Shown: positions 1 through 8,610, numbered from the stretch's first letter. The stretch is 64,000 nt of DNA from an uncultured Clostridia bacterium (GCA_944381135.1 CALWJY010000015.1:124001-188000), one strand, 5' to 3'. Notes: generated by a model not told the origin, from the letters alone. Numbers and translations: made by a program.

Positions 1-1717
1 GCGAAAGCGGAAAAATGCCCTCTTCCAGCCCCACAACAAAGACCACACGAAATTCCAGCCCCTTCACCGAATGAATTGTTGAAAGTGTGACAACACCATT
101 TTCTTGAATTTGGTCGGTGTCAGTTTTCAGCATAACCTCAGCCAAATAGTCCGAAAGCGTTGCGCCCTCGTTGTCTTTTTCATATTCCTGCACGCCCGCA
201 AGCAAACTGTCAATGTTGCCAAGTTTGTTGATTGCCTCTTCGTCCTTGCCCGCATATGCCTCTTCAATTCCAAACACTCGCACCACCTTTTTGACAAAGT
301 CGAAAATGGAAATTTTGCCCAATTCCTCTTTAAGTGTGCGTATGTTTTGGACAAATTTTTCAAGTTTTGGGAAATATTTTGAAAATTTAAACCTCTCGCT
401 CAAAAGATAGGAAAGAAGCATCTCTTGTCCTGCCTCTTCTTGCAGTTTTTGCATTGCAACATCACCAATTCCGCGCTTTGGAAAGTTGATGATTTTCAGA
501 AGCGAAATTTCGTCCTTTTCATTGACGAAAATGGAAAGATAGGACAAAATCATCCGAATTTCTGCCCTGTCATAAAATTTGAAACCGCCATAGAGTTTGT
601 ATGGAATGCCAAACGCCATCATTCCCTCTTCAAGAGGTCTTGAAAGCGCATTCACACGCATAAGCACAGCAAAATCGTCATAAGAAAAACCCTCGCTTAT
701 AAGGTCGGAAATGGTTTTGGCAACAAAAAGCGCCTCGTCACGCTCGTCAAACGCCGAATACACCACCGGCCCCTCGCCGTCCTCCTTGTCTGTCCACAAA
801 TTTTTGTCCAACCTTTCATGATTGTTGGAAATCACATTGTTGGCAAGTTTCAAGATGTTTTTTGTCGAACGATAGTTTCTTTCAAGTTTAAACACTTTCA
901 CATTGTCGAAATCTTTTTTCAGGTTGAAAATGTTGTGGAAGTTTGCTCCGCGCCAAGAATATATGCATTGGTCCTCATCGCCCACAACAAAGAGGTTTCC
1001 ATGCTCACTGCACATAAGCCTGATGAGTTTATATTGCACAAGGTTTGTGTCTTGAAATTCGTCCACCAAAATGTATTGAAAGCGGTCGGCATACTTGTGC
1101 AAAACGCTTCGATAGTTCAAAAACAGAAAGAGGGTTTTGTTCAAAAGGTCGTCAAAATCAAGCGCGTTGTTTTTGTGGAGATGTTCCTCATATTCCTCGC
1201 AAATCCGCTTGTAAATTTTCAAGTCTTTGTTGTGCTGAAATTCCTCCAAAGCGGAGAAATATTCCTCAATGTCCAAGCCCTTGTTTTTGATGTTGTCAAG
1301 ATGAGTGGAAACCTTGTCTTTTTCGGCGTCATCAAGGTTGTGTTCTTTCAAAATGTCCTTGATGATTTTGTCTCTGTCCGCCTCAGCAATTATGGTGAAA
1401 TTTTTGTTATATCCATCCAAAAAATCGATGTTTTCGCGCAAAATTCGCACGCACATAGAGTGAAAGGTTGAAATCCAAATGTTGCAGTTGCACATGGCTT
1501 TCACACGCTCTTTCATCTCGTTGGTTGCCTTGTTTGTGAAAGTGATTGCCAAAATGCTGTATGGCGAAACACCATGCTCCAGCAAATAGCAAATTCGGTG
1601 CGTCAAAAGACGCGTCTTGCCACTGCCCGCACCAGCAGTCACCAAAACAACGCCGTCGGTTTCAAGAAGTGCTTTTTTTTGTTCGTCATTCAAACTTTCA
1701 AAGTCATAGTTTTTCAT
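1..1717 (-). CDS. pcrA: UvrD/PcrA-type DNA helicase, 3' end outside the window
   Basis: ATP-dependent 3'-5' superfamily 1 DNA helicase used in repair and in clearing replication and transcription obstacles. About 572 codons are present before the window edge cuts the C-terminus. Visible motifs in order: Walker A AGAGSGKT (residues 28-35), TFTNKA (motif Ia), DEFQDTN (motif II, Walker B), QCIYSWRGA (motif III), and TIHSVKGLEF (motif V) near the cut; motif VI and the C-terminal region lie outside. The start is the ATG at 1715-1717 (MKNYDFESLN). It has no Shine-Dalgarno sequence and lies 8 nt from a -10 box, so the mRNA may be nearly leaderless. Low chance of being another UvrD-family member such as Rep. 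Confidence 0.95.
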   Translation of the reverse strand, partial: MKNYDFESLNDEQKKALLETDGVVLVTAGAGSGKTRLLTHRICYLLEHGVSPYSILAITFTNKATNEMKERVKAMCNCNIWISTFHSMCVRILRENIDFLDGYNKNFTIIAEADRDKIIKDILKEHNLDDAEKDKVSTHLDNIKNKGLDIEEYFSALEEFQHNKDLKIYKRICEEYEEHLHKNNALDFDDLLNKTLFLFLNYRSVLHKYADRFQYILVDEFQDTNLVQYKLIRLMCSEHGNLFVVGDEDQCIYSWRGANFHNIFNLKKDFDNVKVFKLERNYRSTKNILKLANNVISNNHERLDKNLWTDKEDGEGPVVYSAFDERDEALFVAKTISDLISEGFSYDDFAVLMRVNALSRPLEEGMMAFGIPYKLYGGFKFYDRAEIRMILSYLSIFVNEKDEISLLKIINFPKRGIGDVAMQKLQEEAGQEMLLSYLLSERFKFSKYFPKLEKFVQNIRTLKEELGKISIFDFVKKVVRVFGIEEAYAGKDEEAINKLGNIDSLLAGVQEYEKDNEGATLSDYLAEVMLKTDTDQIQENGVVTLSTIHSVKGLEFRVVFVVGLEEGIFPLS

Positions 1718-1725
1718 ATGAGAAT

Positions 1726-1753
1726 ATGATATCACAAATCTCAAAATTTGCAA
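1726..1753 (-). promoter_or_regulatory. Sigma-A-type promoter of pcrA
   Basis: On the minus strand TTGCAA (1748-1753), a 16-bp spacer, then TATCAT (1726-1731) preceded by TGTGA. The -10 box ends 8 nt before the pcrA ATG, which leaves no room for a ribosome binding site. Confidence 0.6.
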
Positions 1754-1933
1754 AACAAAGACAAACATTTTCGCGTCTTATTTTGTTTTGTTTCAATTCT
1801 TTTAAATTTAATCATTCAACGCAATTTTTCACATCAAACAAGTTTTCACATTCAAAACATTCTCAACAAGCAACTTGAACAATAAAAAAAGTGGCACTGT
1901 CACCACTACCACCCAACAATGCAAATCTCCGCT

Positions 1934-2176
1934 TTAATTATAAACATCATCGGTCGAGTTGAAATAGTCCCTTTCAAAAAATTCTTGCAGTGTTATATCG
2001 GCACCTGCACAAAGTTTTTTGATTGTGATGATTTTCGGACTTTTGCTTCTTCCAGACATAAAATCAAAAAGTGTGGATGGCGTCAAGTTTGAACGCAAAG
2101 CCAAAGCAGTCAAAGAAATTTTCTTTTCTTCAACAATTTCCAAAATTCTTTTTCTTATTGCTTCATCTAAACTCAT
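1934..2176 (-). CDS. XRE-family helix-turn-helix repressor
   Basis: An 80-residue DNA-binding protein made almost entirely of one Cro/C1-type helix-turn-helix (residues about 8-60; the core ALALRSNLTPSTLFDFMSG fits the two-helix pattern), with a short acidic tail and no sensor domain. The start ATG at 2174-2176 is preceded by GGAGGG. It is transcribed away from the gene at 2324-2638. Three copies of the palindrome TTACG-N6-CGTAA lie between the two genes, one of them directly upstream of this gene's ribosome binding site. It is therefore probably autoregulated and represses the divergent gene. Family membership is clear; the signal it senses is unknown. Confidence 0.85.
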   Translation of the reverse strand: MSLDEAIRKRILEIVEEKKISLTALALRSNLTPSTLFDFMSGRSKSPKIITIKKLCAGADITLQEFFERDYFNSTDDVYN

Positions 2177-2185
2177 AAACCCTCC

Positions 2186-2201
2186 TTACGACATTCCGTA
2201 A
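2186..2201. promoter_or_regulatory. Candidate operator O1 for the XRE regulator
   Basis: TTACGACATTCCGTAA, an inverted repeat TTACG-N6-CGTAA placed just upstream of the ribosome binding site of the XRE gene. It has the same arms and spacing as the sites at 2233 and 2295. Confidence 0.75.
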
Positions 2202-2232
2202 ATAAATTTTATGAATTTTTATGTTTCGCGTC

Positions 2233-2248
2233 TTACGGAACATCGTAA
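2233..2248. promoter_or_regulatory. Candidate operator O2 for the XRE regulator
   Basis: TTACGGAACATCGTAA, with the same TTACG-N6-CGTAA arms. It ends 6 bp before the -35 box of the rightward promoter, a position where a bound protein could block or contact RNA polymerase. Confidence 0.75.
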
Positions 2249-2254
2249 ATATTG

Positions 2255-2283
2255 TTGACAAGACAAAGCAAATAAATTATAAT
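2255..2283 (+). promoter_or_regulatory. Full-consensus sigma-A promoter of the 2324 gene
   Basis: TTGACA (2255-2260), a 17-bp spacer, TATAAT (2278-2283): a perfect consensus. It is flanked by operators O2 and O3, as expected of a strong promoter that is normally held off. Confidence 0.85.
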
Positions 2284-2294
2284 TATCTTATCAT

Positions 2295-2310
2295 TTACGA
2301 AAAATCGTAA
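2295..2310. promoter_or_regulatory. Candidate operator O3 for the XRE regulator
   Basis: TTACGAAAAATCGTAA, lying between the -10 box and the GGGAGG ribosome binding site of the rightward gene, so it covers the early transcribed region. Confidence 0.75.
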
Positions 2311-2323
2311 ACGGGAGGTCAAA

Positions 2324-2638
2324 ATGTATCCATATATAAATTTGGAAGAAATCATCTATAAAGAATTTAAAAACCATAAGGAAAGAGAGGAAGAACTTGC
2401 AAACATGCCAAAAGAGAAACGAAATCGCATTTTCTTTTGTGACGGAACGGACAATGAAAAAGAAAAGGAGAATGTTGTCAAAGTTTCTCCTTATATGAAT
2501 TTCATAAGCACACTTTCTTCAAGTCAAAGAGTTGAATTTGACAACATTTTGCTGTCAATTAAATATGACCGCACTCTTCGAGAAAAAGAATTGATTGATT
2601 TCACACTCACTTTCATCCGCTCGTTTTGGAATAAGTGA
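2324..2638 (+). CDS. Unknown 104-residue protein controlled by the XRE module
   Basis: I do not recognise this protein. It is small and charged, with no signal peptide, membrane segment or cysteine pair of note. The N-terminal half is rich in Lys/Glu (residues about 15-50). The C-terminal half (about 55-104) could fold into helices ending in Phe/Trp. The ribosome binding site GGGAGG is 5 nt from the ATG. Its promoter is full consensus and bracketed by operators, so it is probably the effector that the neighbouring XRE protein represses. A toxin, a phage-remnant regulator or a stress protein are all possible; nothing seen decides between them. Confidence 0.7.
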   Translation: MYPYINLEEIIYKEFKNHKEREEELANMPKEKRNRIFFCDGTDNEKEKENVVKVSPYMNFISTLSSSQRVEFDNILLSIKYDRTLREKELIDFTLTFIRSFWNK

Positions 2639-2785
2639 AAGCGGTGTATGGCACTGCAAACTTTTTATTGTTTTTGTGAAATAAGCACTAAAACATATCA
2701 AAAATATTGAAATGGTGAAATCGTGAAAATGCCGAAAACTTTTCTTTTGGAAAAGCAAACTTTCACCACACCCAACATAAACAAC

Positions 2786-2813
2786 AAAAAAGACAGAACA
2801 ATTTTGTTCTGCC
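2786..2813 (-). terminator. Rho-independent terminator of rpsU
   Basis: On the minus strand GGCAGAAC pairs with GTTCTGTC across a 6-nt loop, followed by a run of six T. It begins 7 bp after the rpsU stop. Confidence 0.85.
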
Positions 2814-2820
2814 TTGTTTT

Positions 2821-3003
2821 TTAACCTCTTTTTCTTGCGCGCTTTCTTGCTGCTTCACTTTTCTTTTTCTTTGCAACGCTTGGCTTGTCATATGCTTCTT
2901 TCTTTCTGATGTCGCCAATGATTCCGTCTTTTTGGCATTTTCTCTTAAAGCGTTTAAGCGCACTTTCCAAACTTTCGTTTTCGCCAACCTTAACTGTTGT
3001 CAC
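2821..3003 (-). CDS. rpsU: Small ribosomal subunit protein bS21
   Basis: bS21 of the 30S subunit, about 60 residues, matching the family's length. Diagnostic are the N-terminal [20 protein letters not shown] and the strongly basic C-terminus rich in [16 protein letters not shown] start at 3001-3003 gives MTTVKVGEN, the usual family start, and places AGGTGG about 5-8 nt upstream. A GTG four codons earlier is also open but would overlap the ribosome binding site. It is a single-gene unit with its own promoter and terminator. Confidence 0.95.
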   Translation of the reverse strand: MTTVKVGENESLESALKRFKRKCQKDGIIGDIRKKEAYDKPSVAKKKKSEAARKRARKRG

Positions 3004-3040
3004 TCTTCTCACCACCTTTCAAGGTCAAATTTCTTTGCAT

Positions 3041-3070
3041 ATCATAACATTTTTGCTTAGTCATTGTCAA
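3041..3070 (-). promoter_or_regulatory. Sigma-A promoter of rpsU
   Basis: Minus strand: TTGACA (3065-3070), an 18-bp spacer, TATGAT (3041-3046). It lies 38 bp upstream of the chosen GTG start. Confidence 0.75.
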
Positions 3071-3116
3071 GCATTTTTCACATTTTATGCCCAAAATCAC
3101 CAACAAATGCAAAAAT

Positions 3117-4187
3117 TTACTTTCCGTTTCGCCCTTCACCGCTTCCATTTTTGCTGTTTTCTGGACTTTCTGAAACTTCCACTTTTGTTTCATTCTTTTT
3201 TTCAATTGGTTTAATTCTTTCATAAAACTCGTCAACTTTCGCCTTTTGAGAATCTCGAAGTGAAATCATTTTGTTTTGAATTTGTTTCACCCACGATTCG
3301 TTTCCATTTGCAAAAGACTTGTCGCTGAGAATTTCGTTCCAAAGTCCGTCATCTTCAACCAACGCTTTCAAGATTGGGTAGTTCCACCATTTTCCGTCAT
3401 CAACAAGGCTTCCAAGATATGAGCCAAGTCCGCCATAGAATGTTGTTTCTTTTTTCCTTGTCTGCCTCACCGCTTTTGGAATGAGATGTTCATATTTTAA
3501 AATTTCCTCCCCTTCCAAAAGTCCAAAGGTTTGAAAACCATCGTATTCAATTCCGCCCGCCAAAATGTTCTCAAAATCTTTGAAGTCTTTTGGAAGAAAT
3601 TTGACGCATTCAACTCCATACTTTTGCGCTTGAGCAACCAATGTCTCGGTTGAAAATGTTTCAAGTGCTTTGCGGAAAGCGGCTTTGTTCTCGTCCCGCT
3701 CTTGCTGGGTTGTTGCTGTTGGACAATAGCAACGATGCATGATGAAAACAAAATTTAAATCTGAATTTTGAAAATTGTCTGCAAACTTCTGCCAAAAGTC
3801 TGGAATTTCGTCTTTAAACGCACCAATCAAACTCAACAAACTTGAATAATATCCCATATCCACAAATGGACGAACTCTGAAACTTCTAAGTTCATTTTTC
3901 AAATATTCAAACGCAAACTCTTCGTCATGTTTCAACTCAGCCGGAAACCACAATTCTTTGTCGGAAGTGTATTCAGCATTCAAAGTGTATGGTTTCAATT
4001 TGTAAAGTTCCATCCTAAATTTCGGGCTGATTCTTTGCTCGTCCGTCATAAATTCAAGATTAAACTGCATTTTGTCATCTTTTTTTATGTATTCCAAAAT
4101 CTTGTCCATAATTTGCTCTGGACTGTCACCTTTTTTGATGCCCACAGCCACATAATATTCAGCCTTTTGCTTTTCCAAACTTGTCAT
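3117..4187 (-). CDS. Unknown conserved-looking cytoplasmic protein (356 aa)
   Basis: I do not recognise a family. The ATG at 4185-4187 (MTSLEKQKAEYY) is chosen because GGAGGG sits just upstream; a longer reading would run back through the mtaB terminator. The product is soluble-looking, rich in aromatic and charged residues, with no signal peptide or membrane helix. The last 30 or so residues are low-complexity (Glu/Lys/Asn/Ser), like a disordered tail. There are Cys/His-containing stretches (HRCYC near the middle) but no recognisable metal site. It stands alone between rpsU and mtaB. A repeat or scaffold protein is possible, but that is a guess. Confidence 0.75.
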   Translation of the reverse strand: MTSLEKQKAEYYVAVGIKKGDSPEQIMDKILEYIKKDDKMQFNLEFMTDEQRISPKFRMELYKLKPYTLNAEYTSDKELWFPAELKHDEEFAFEYLKNELRSFRVRPFVDMGYYSSLLSLIGAFKDEIPDFWQKFADNFQNSDLNFVFIMHRCYCPTATTQQERDENKAAFRKALETFSTETLVAQAQKYGVECVKFLPKDFKDFENILAGGIEYDGFQTFGLLEGEEILKYEHLIPKAVRQTRKKETTFYGGLGSYLGSLVDDGKWWNYPILKALVEDDGLWNEILSDKSFANGNESWVKQIQNKMISLRDSQKAKVDEFYERIKPIEKKNETKVEVSESPENSKNGSGEGRNGK

Positions 4188-4254
4188 TTCTTCAACCCTC
4201 CATTTCCAAAAAATTGGTTGCCAAATATTTGTTAAATCAACATAAATATAGCAC

Positions 4255-4294
4255 AAAAAAAGAGAGGTGTCAAGACCCACTTTTCACACCTCTC
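4255..4294 (-). terminator. Terminator of mtaB
   Basis: On the minus strand GAGAGGTG pairs perfectly with CACCTCTC around a 17-nt loop, followed by seven T. It starts 22 bp after the mtaB stop. Confidence 0.8.
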
Positions 4295-4315
4295 AATCCA
4301 ACAATTTTTCAAAAA

Positions 4316-5566
4316 TTAAGCATTAATTTTGCACAGTGCCCCATTTTTGAAAGGTTTTAAAATTTCAACCTCCACAATGTCACCAACCTTAACCCCATCG
4401 CCTTTATCCTCCAAGAAGCATTTGATGTAGTTTTCAGAATATCCCTCAAACCATTTTCCATTTTTCTCTTCAATCAGCACCTTTGCAGTTTTGTTTTGAG
4501 AGATGAACTCTTTTTTCAAGCGGTCAGCAAGAGTTTGCAAACGCTTCAAACGCTCAGTTTTCACATCACCCGGCAAATCTCCATAAAGTTTTGATGCCAC
4601 TGTGCCCTCACGCCTTGAATATGGGAAAATATGCACCTGAGAAAACCTCACTTTTTCCACAAAAGCAAGTGTTTCTTCAAAGTCCTCCTCCGTCTCGGTT
4701 GGAAAGCCAACAATCACATCTGTCGTTATGCCAGCATTTGGAAAAAAATTGCGGATGAGGTTGACGCTTCGCTCAAACTGAGCGGTGGAATAGTGCCTGT
4801 TCATCTTCTTCAAAACCTCATCACTTCCACTTTGCAGTGAAAGGTGAAAATGCGGACAAAAATTCTTGACTTTGCTGACTTCGATCAAAAATTCTTCATC
4901 AATCAAATTGTCTTCCATGGAAGAAAGTCTGAGCCTTTTTCCAAAGCCGTCAAGCATTGAAAGAAGTTTTCCCAAACCTTTTTGCCCGTCAATTTTAAAA
5001 TCGGAAACATCAATGCCAACAAGCACAATTTCTTTGACATTTTCGTCCAATTTTTCCACTTCATTCAAAATGCTTTCAACGTTTCTCGAACGACTCCTGC
5101 CTCGGATGTATGGAATGATGCAATATGAACAAAAATGGTTGCACCCGTCTTGAATTTTGATGAACGCCCGCGTCAGAGTTTGCGCGCTGAAAAGGTTGTC
5201 CTCATATTCGCTTGGAAAGTCACAAATTTTTGTGCCAAAAGAGTCAAATTCGTCCAAAATTTGTTTTTTGCAAGCATTGCCCATGGTGAATTGCACTCCA
5301 CGCCCCTCAAATTGTTTCGGGTTGTTTTGACTTGCACAACCAAGCACAAAAATTTTGGCATTTTTGTTGAATTTTCTTGCCCGTTCAATCATTTGGCGCG
5401 ATTTTCTTTCTGCCTCGTTTGTGACAGCGCAAGTGTTGATGATGTAGGCGTCCGCCTCCTCCAAATTGTCAGTTGCCTCAAACCCTCTTTGCCTTAATTC
5501 AAAAATGAGAGCATCGCTCTCATATTTGTTCACCTTACATCCCAATGTTAAAACTGAAATTTTCAT
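4316..5566 (-). CDS. mtaB: tRNA threonylcarbamoyladenosine (t6A37) methylthiotransferase MtaB
   Basis: A radical-SAM enzyme that converts t6A at position 37 of ANN-decoding tRNAs to ms2t6A. 416 residues, normal for the family. The N-terminal UPF0004 domain carries the auxiliary-cluster cysteines C10 (TLGCKVN), C46 (NTCAVT) and C77 (LGCAS). The radical-SAM cluster motif is CNHFCSYC (C142, C146, C149), followed by IPYIRGRSRSR. A TRAM-like RNA-binding domain ends the protein. The CKVNKYES signature distinguishes MtaB from MiaB. rsmE lies upstream on the same strand, as is common in Firmicutes, with 175 bp between them. Confidence 0.95.
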   Translation of the reverse strand: MKISVLTLGCKVNKYESDALIFELRQRGFEATDNLEEADAYIINTCAVTNEAERKSRQMIERARKFNKNAKIFVLGCASQNNPKQFEGRGVQFTMGNACKKQILDEFDSFGTKICDFPSEYEDNLFSAQTLTRAFIKIQDGCNHFCSYCIIPYIRGRSRSRNVESILNEVEKLDENVKEIVLVGIDVSDFKIDGQKGLGKLLSMLDGFGKRLRLSSMEDNLIDEEFLIEVSKVKNFCPHFHLSLQSGSDEVLKKMNRHYSTAQFERSVNLIRNFFPNAGITTDVIVGFPTETEEDFEETLAFVEKVRFSQVHIFPYSRREGTVASKLYGDLPGDVKTERLKRLQTLADRLKKEFISQNKTAKVLIEEKNGKWFEGYSENYIKCFLEDKGDGVKVGDIVEVEILKPFKNGALCKINA

Positions 5567-5741
5567 CTTTTTCCACTCAAAAATAAAATCGAAAATGGTT
5601 TAATTCACCTTAAAATTTAAAAACAAAAACAACTAAAAACAAATCAAAAATCTCGCTGCAAATTTTAATTTCTGAATTTGTCTTTTTTTAATCTGTTTTG
5701 CCAAGGAAAAATTTGTTGAAAACGAAACTTGAAATCTTAAA

Positions 5742-6446
5742 TCAGTTTCCTGTCAAAACAGAAATCAAACCTGTCAAAACAATTGATGCCGTCTCAGCCC
5801 TCAAAATTCGGTTTCCAAGACTGATTGTTGTTGCCCCCGCAGCAATGAATTTGTCCTTTTCTTTGGAAGAAAACCCACCCTCAGAACCAACAATGATGGC
5901 AAGATTTTTTGCGTCAACAATTCCATGAGGTCTTGCGCCTTGGTCTGCACGCTCGTTTGCAAACAAAACAAAGTCAAAATCTTTGAAAGAGTCAATCACT
6001 TCATCAAAGGTCATGCACTTGTCAATGACAGGAACAATCGACCTTTCGCACTGCTTGCAAGCATTAATCGCAATGGACTTAAGCCTGTCAATTTTGTTTT
6101 CTGTCACTTTTGCAATCACATGTTCGCTGACAAACGGAACAATTCTTGAAACACCAAGTTCGGTGGCTTTTTGGACAATAAGTTCAAATTTCTCACGCTT
6201 TGTTATGGCTTGGAAAAGCACAATGTTTTTCTTAGGATTTCCAGCGCAAACTTGCTGACCGTTAATCTTGCAGACAGCAGTGCCCTTTGTCATTTTGACA
6301 ACTTCGCACGCATATTCGTTCTCGTCGTTGAGGCTGACCAAAATTTCGTCACCAACGCTCATCCTCAAAACATTTTTAAGGTGGTTATATTCCTCTCCCT
6401 CAATCAAAATTTCATCGCCACTTTTTCTTCCAAAAAATCTTCTCAT
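5742..6446 (-). CDS. rsmE: 16S rRNA m3U1498 methyltransferase RsmE
   Basis: A SPOUT-class methyltransferase that methylates N3 of U1498 of 16S rRNA in the 30S subunit. About 234 residues. It begins MRRFFGRK with an N-terminal PUA-like domain (EEYNHLKNVLRMSVGDEI). The C-terminal knot motifs are IVGSEGGFSSKE and LGNRILRAETA. The ATG at 6444-6446 has AAGGAG at the right distance; an in-frame ATG 8 codons earlier lacks this. It is probably co-transcribed with mtaB. Confidence 0.95.
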   Translation of the reverse strand: MRRFFGRKSGDEILIEGEEYNHLKNVLRMSVGDEILVSLNDENEYACEVVKMTKGTAVCKINGQQVCAGNPKKNIVLFQAITKREKFELIVQKATELGVSRIVPFVSEHVIAKVTENKIDRLKSIAINACKQCERSIVPVIDKCMTFDEVIDSFKDFDFVLFANERADQGARPHGIVDAKNLAIIVGSEGGFSSKEKDKFIAAGATTISLGNRILRAETASIVLTGLISVLTGN

Positions 6447-6619
6447 ACATGCTCCTTTTTGTGCAAACAAACATTTTTGTTTCTATTATTATCAATAATA
6501 CAACAAAAAATATCTAAAAATCAAATCATTTGCAAACTTTTTGACAAAATAATTCAAAAACGTTCATAATTCTTACCACAAAACAATTTAGCCCTGAAAT
6601 GCCTTTTGTGAAAAAGATA

Positions 6620-6648
6620 TTGACTTTGTTGCTGTTTTGTGATATAAT
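6620..6648 (+). promoter_or_regulatory. Sigma-A promoter of the BspA-like gene
   Basis: TTGACT (6620-6625), a 17-bp spacer ending in TGTGA, TATAAT (6643-6648). It is 42 bp before the ATG, which has an AAGGAGG ribosome binding site. Confidence 0.85.
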
Positions 6649-6690
6649 CAAGACTTCATAAATTCATTTGGACAAAAACAAGGAGGAAAA

Positions 6691-8391
6691 ATGAAAAAAA
6701 TTTTGAAATCTGAAAAAAGCAGAAAAACATTAAAATGTGTTGTTGCAACCGCACTTGCCACATTGGTTGCAGGATTGGCTGGAACAACCATTTGGCTTGC
6801 CGTTGACTCCAACAATAAATCCGATTTGATTGCCTCTCAACAACAAACAATTCAAGATTATAGAGATGACATTCAAGAGCAACAAGGTGTGATTGATGAC
6901 CAAAAAGACACAATCAACAACCAACAAGGCACAATTGATGACCAACAACAAACCATCCAAGACCAGCAAGGCGTGATTGATGACAAACAAGACACAATTA
7001 ACAACCAACAAGGCACAATTGATGATCAACAACAAACCATCCAAAATCAACAAGGTGTGATTGATGACCAAAAAGACACAATCAACAACCAACAAGACAC
7101 AATTGATGATCAACAACAAACCATCCAAGACCAGCAAGGTGTGATTGATGACCAACAACAAACAATTCAAAATCAGCAAGGTGTGATTGATGACCAAAAG
7201 GACACAATCAACAACCAGCAAGGCACAATTGATGATCAACAACAAACCATCCAAGACCAACAAGATATGATTGATGACCAAAAAGACACAATCAACAATC
7301 AATTAAACAAAATAGAAGCCGAACTGCAAGAAATCAAACTCAATGCATATTTGAAAGAGTTGTTGTCTCAAGGACAAACTGTCTTAACACAAGACTTATT
7401 AAAAGGTTATGAATCTTTGACATCAATTTCAATTCCATATGGTTTCACACAAATAGGCTCAGATGCTTTTAAAGATTTTGAAAGTCTTGAAAGTGTGAAC
7501 ATCCCTAACAGCGTAATAAGAATTGGAAGAGATGCGTTTAGATACTGTTCAAGTCTTGTAAGCATAAACATACCCGACAGCGTCACAAGCATTGATATTT
7601 TGGCATTTTATGGCTGTTCAAGACTTGAAAGCATAAACATCCCCGACAGCGTCACAAGCATTGGTGGAAGTGCATTTTCTAACTGTTCAAGCCTTGAAAG
7701 TATAACTGTTGATGAAAATAATCAAAAATTTAAATCAGAAAACAATTGTTTGATTGACAAAGAGACAAACAGTCTTGTTTTAGGTTGCAAAAACAGCATA
7801 ATTCCAGACTATGTCACAAGCATTGGAATTTCTGCGTTTTCTGGCTGTTCAAGTCTTGAAAGCATAAACATCCCCGACAGCGTAACAAGCATTGGAATTT
7901 CTGTGTTTTCTGGCTGTTCAAGTCTTGTAAGCATAAACATACCCGACAGTGTCACAAACATTGGAGATTCTGCATTTTTTGGCTGTTACAATCTTGAAAG
8001 TATAAATATCCCTGACGGCGTCACATCAATTGGATGGCAAACATTTGCGGGCTGCCGCAGACTTAAAAGCATAAACATACCAGACAGTGTCACAAGCATT
8101 GAAAGTAATGCATTTGATGGCTGTTCAAGACTTGAAACTGTCACAGTTGGAGAAAACAACCCAAGATATAAAGTTGTGGATGGCAGATTGGTGGATTCTG
8201 AAACAAATCAAATTGTTGAAGGATTGGAAAATGTTGAAGCATCCTATGAGCAAAAAGAAATTTCACCTGAAGAAGAACTTGCAGAAATTGAAGCAGAATT
8301 GGAATTGTTGAATGCAAATTCCAATGCAAGTTCACAAGAAAAATCTGTCAAAACCACAACCACAAACGACGATGGCAGAACATTCAATTAA
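6691..8391 (+). CDS. BspA-like leucine-rich-repeat protein with heptad-repeat stalk
   Basis: A predicted surface protein of 566 residues. Residues 1-16 are Lys-rich and about 17-38 form one hydrophobic segment (VVATALATLVAGLAG), a signal anchor with no lipobox or clear cleavage site. Residues 53-213 are 23 heptads of the type TIDDQQQ/TINNQQG/VIDDQKD, very Gln/Asn/Asp-rich. Residues about 245-505 hold nine 23-residue BspA-type (LRR_5) repeats of the form IPDSVTSIGxxAFxGCSSLESIN, broken by one non-repeat insertion. A Glu-rich tail follows; no sortase motif is seen. The likely role is surface display and binding to host or neighbour molecules, inferred from the BspA family. It is transcribed alone. 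Confidence 0.85.
   Translation: MKKILKSEKSRKTLKCVVATALATLVAGLAGTTIWLAVDSNNKSDLIASQQQTIQDYRDDIQEQQGVIDDQKDTINNQQGTIDDQQQTIQDQQGVIDDKQDTINNQQGTIDDQQQTIQNQQGVIDDQKDTINNQQDTIDDQQQTIQDQQGVIDDQQQTIQNQQGVIDDQKDTINNQQGTIDDQQQTIQDQQDMIDDQKDTINNQLNKIEAELQEIKLNAYLKELLSQGQTVLTQDLLKGYESLTSISIPYGFTQIGSDAFKDFESLESVNIPNSVIRIGRDAFRYCSSLVSINIPDSVTSIDILAFYGCSRLESINIPDSVTSIGGSAFSNCSSLESITVDENNQKFKSENNCLIDKETNSLVLGCKNSIIPDYVTSIGISAFSGCSSLESINIPDSVTSIGISVFSGCSSLVSINIPDSVTNIGDSAFFGCYNLESINIPDGVTSIGWQTFAGCRRLKSINIPDSVTSIESNAFDGCSRLETVTVGENNPRYKVVDGRLVDSETNQIVEGLENVEASYEQKEISPEEELAEIEAELELLNANSNASSQEKSVKTTTTNDDGRTFN
6847..7329 (+). repeat. Tandem 21-bp (heptad) repeat array
   Basis: Twenty-three consecutive 7-codon units encode the Gln-rich stalk. 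Four heptads (TIQDQQG, VIDDQKD, TINNQQG, TIDDQQQ) recur as an 84-bp higher-order unit with few base changes. Such arrays are prone to gain and loss of units. Confidence 0.9.
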
Positions 8392-8410
8392 ACCATTGAA
8401 AACATTAAAA

Positions 8411-8437
8411 ACACGAGAAAACTTCTCGTGTTTTTTC
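8411..8437 (+). terminator. Terminator of the BspA-like gene
   Basis: A 9-bp perfect stem, ACACGAGAA/TTCTCGTGT, with a 3-nt loop and then a T run. It begins 19 bp after the stop codon. Confidence 0.9.
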
Positions 8438-8610
8438 TTCATTCCCTGTTTTAATTTTGCTTTTATTGTTTATATTTTGTTGATGTTTTTCCATTTTAAT
8501 TTTCGATTTTTATTTCAATTTCACCTATTTTTTCTCAGCACTTTAAAATAATAAATTTGAATGAGCATGTTAAATGCTTGTTATTTCTGCAAAAGAATCC
8601 CAACACATAC

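Noticed and set aside
818..1471. 217-codon plus-strand open frame
   Set aside because: Shadow of pcrA, whose helicase motifs are continuous on the minus strand.
6730..7302. 190-codon open frame on the minus strand opposite the heptad repeat
   Set aside because: Arises from the repeat itself; no ribosome binding site, and the hydrophobic repeats (LLLIINC) have no biological counterpart.
6847..7329. Possible CRISPR array
   Set aside because: Repeats are contiguous 21-bp coding units without unique spacers.
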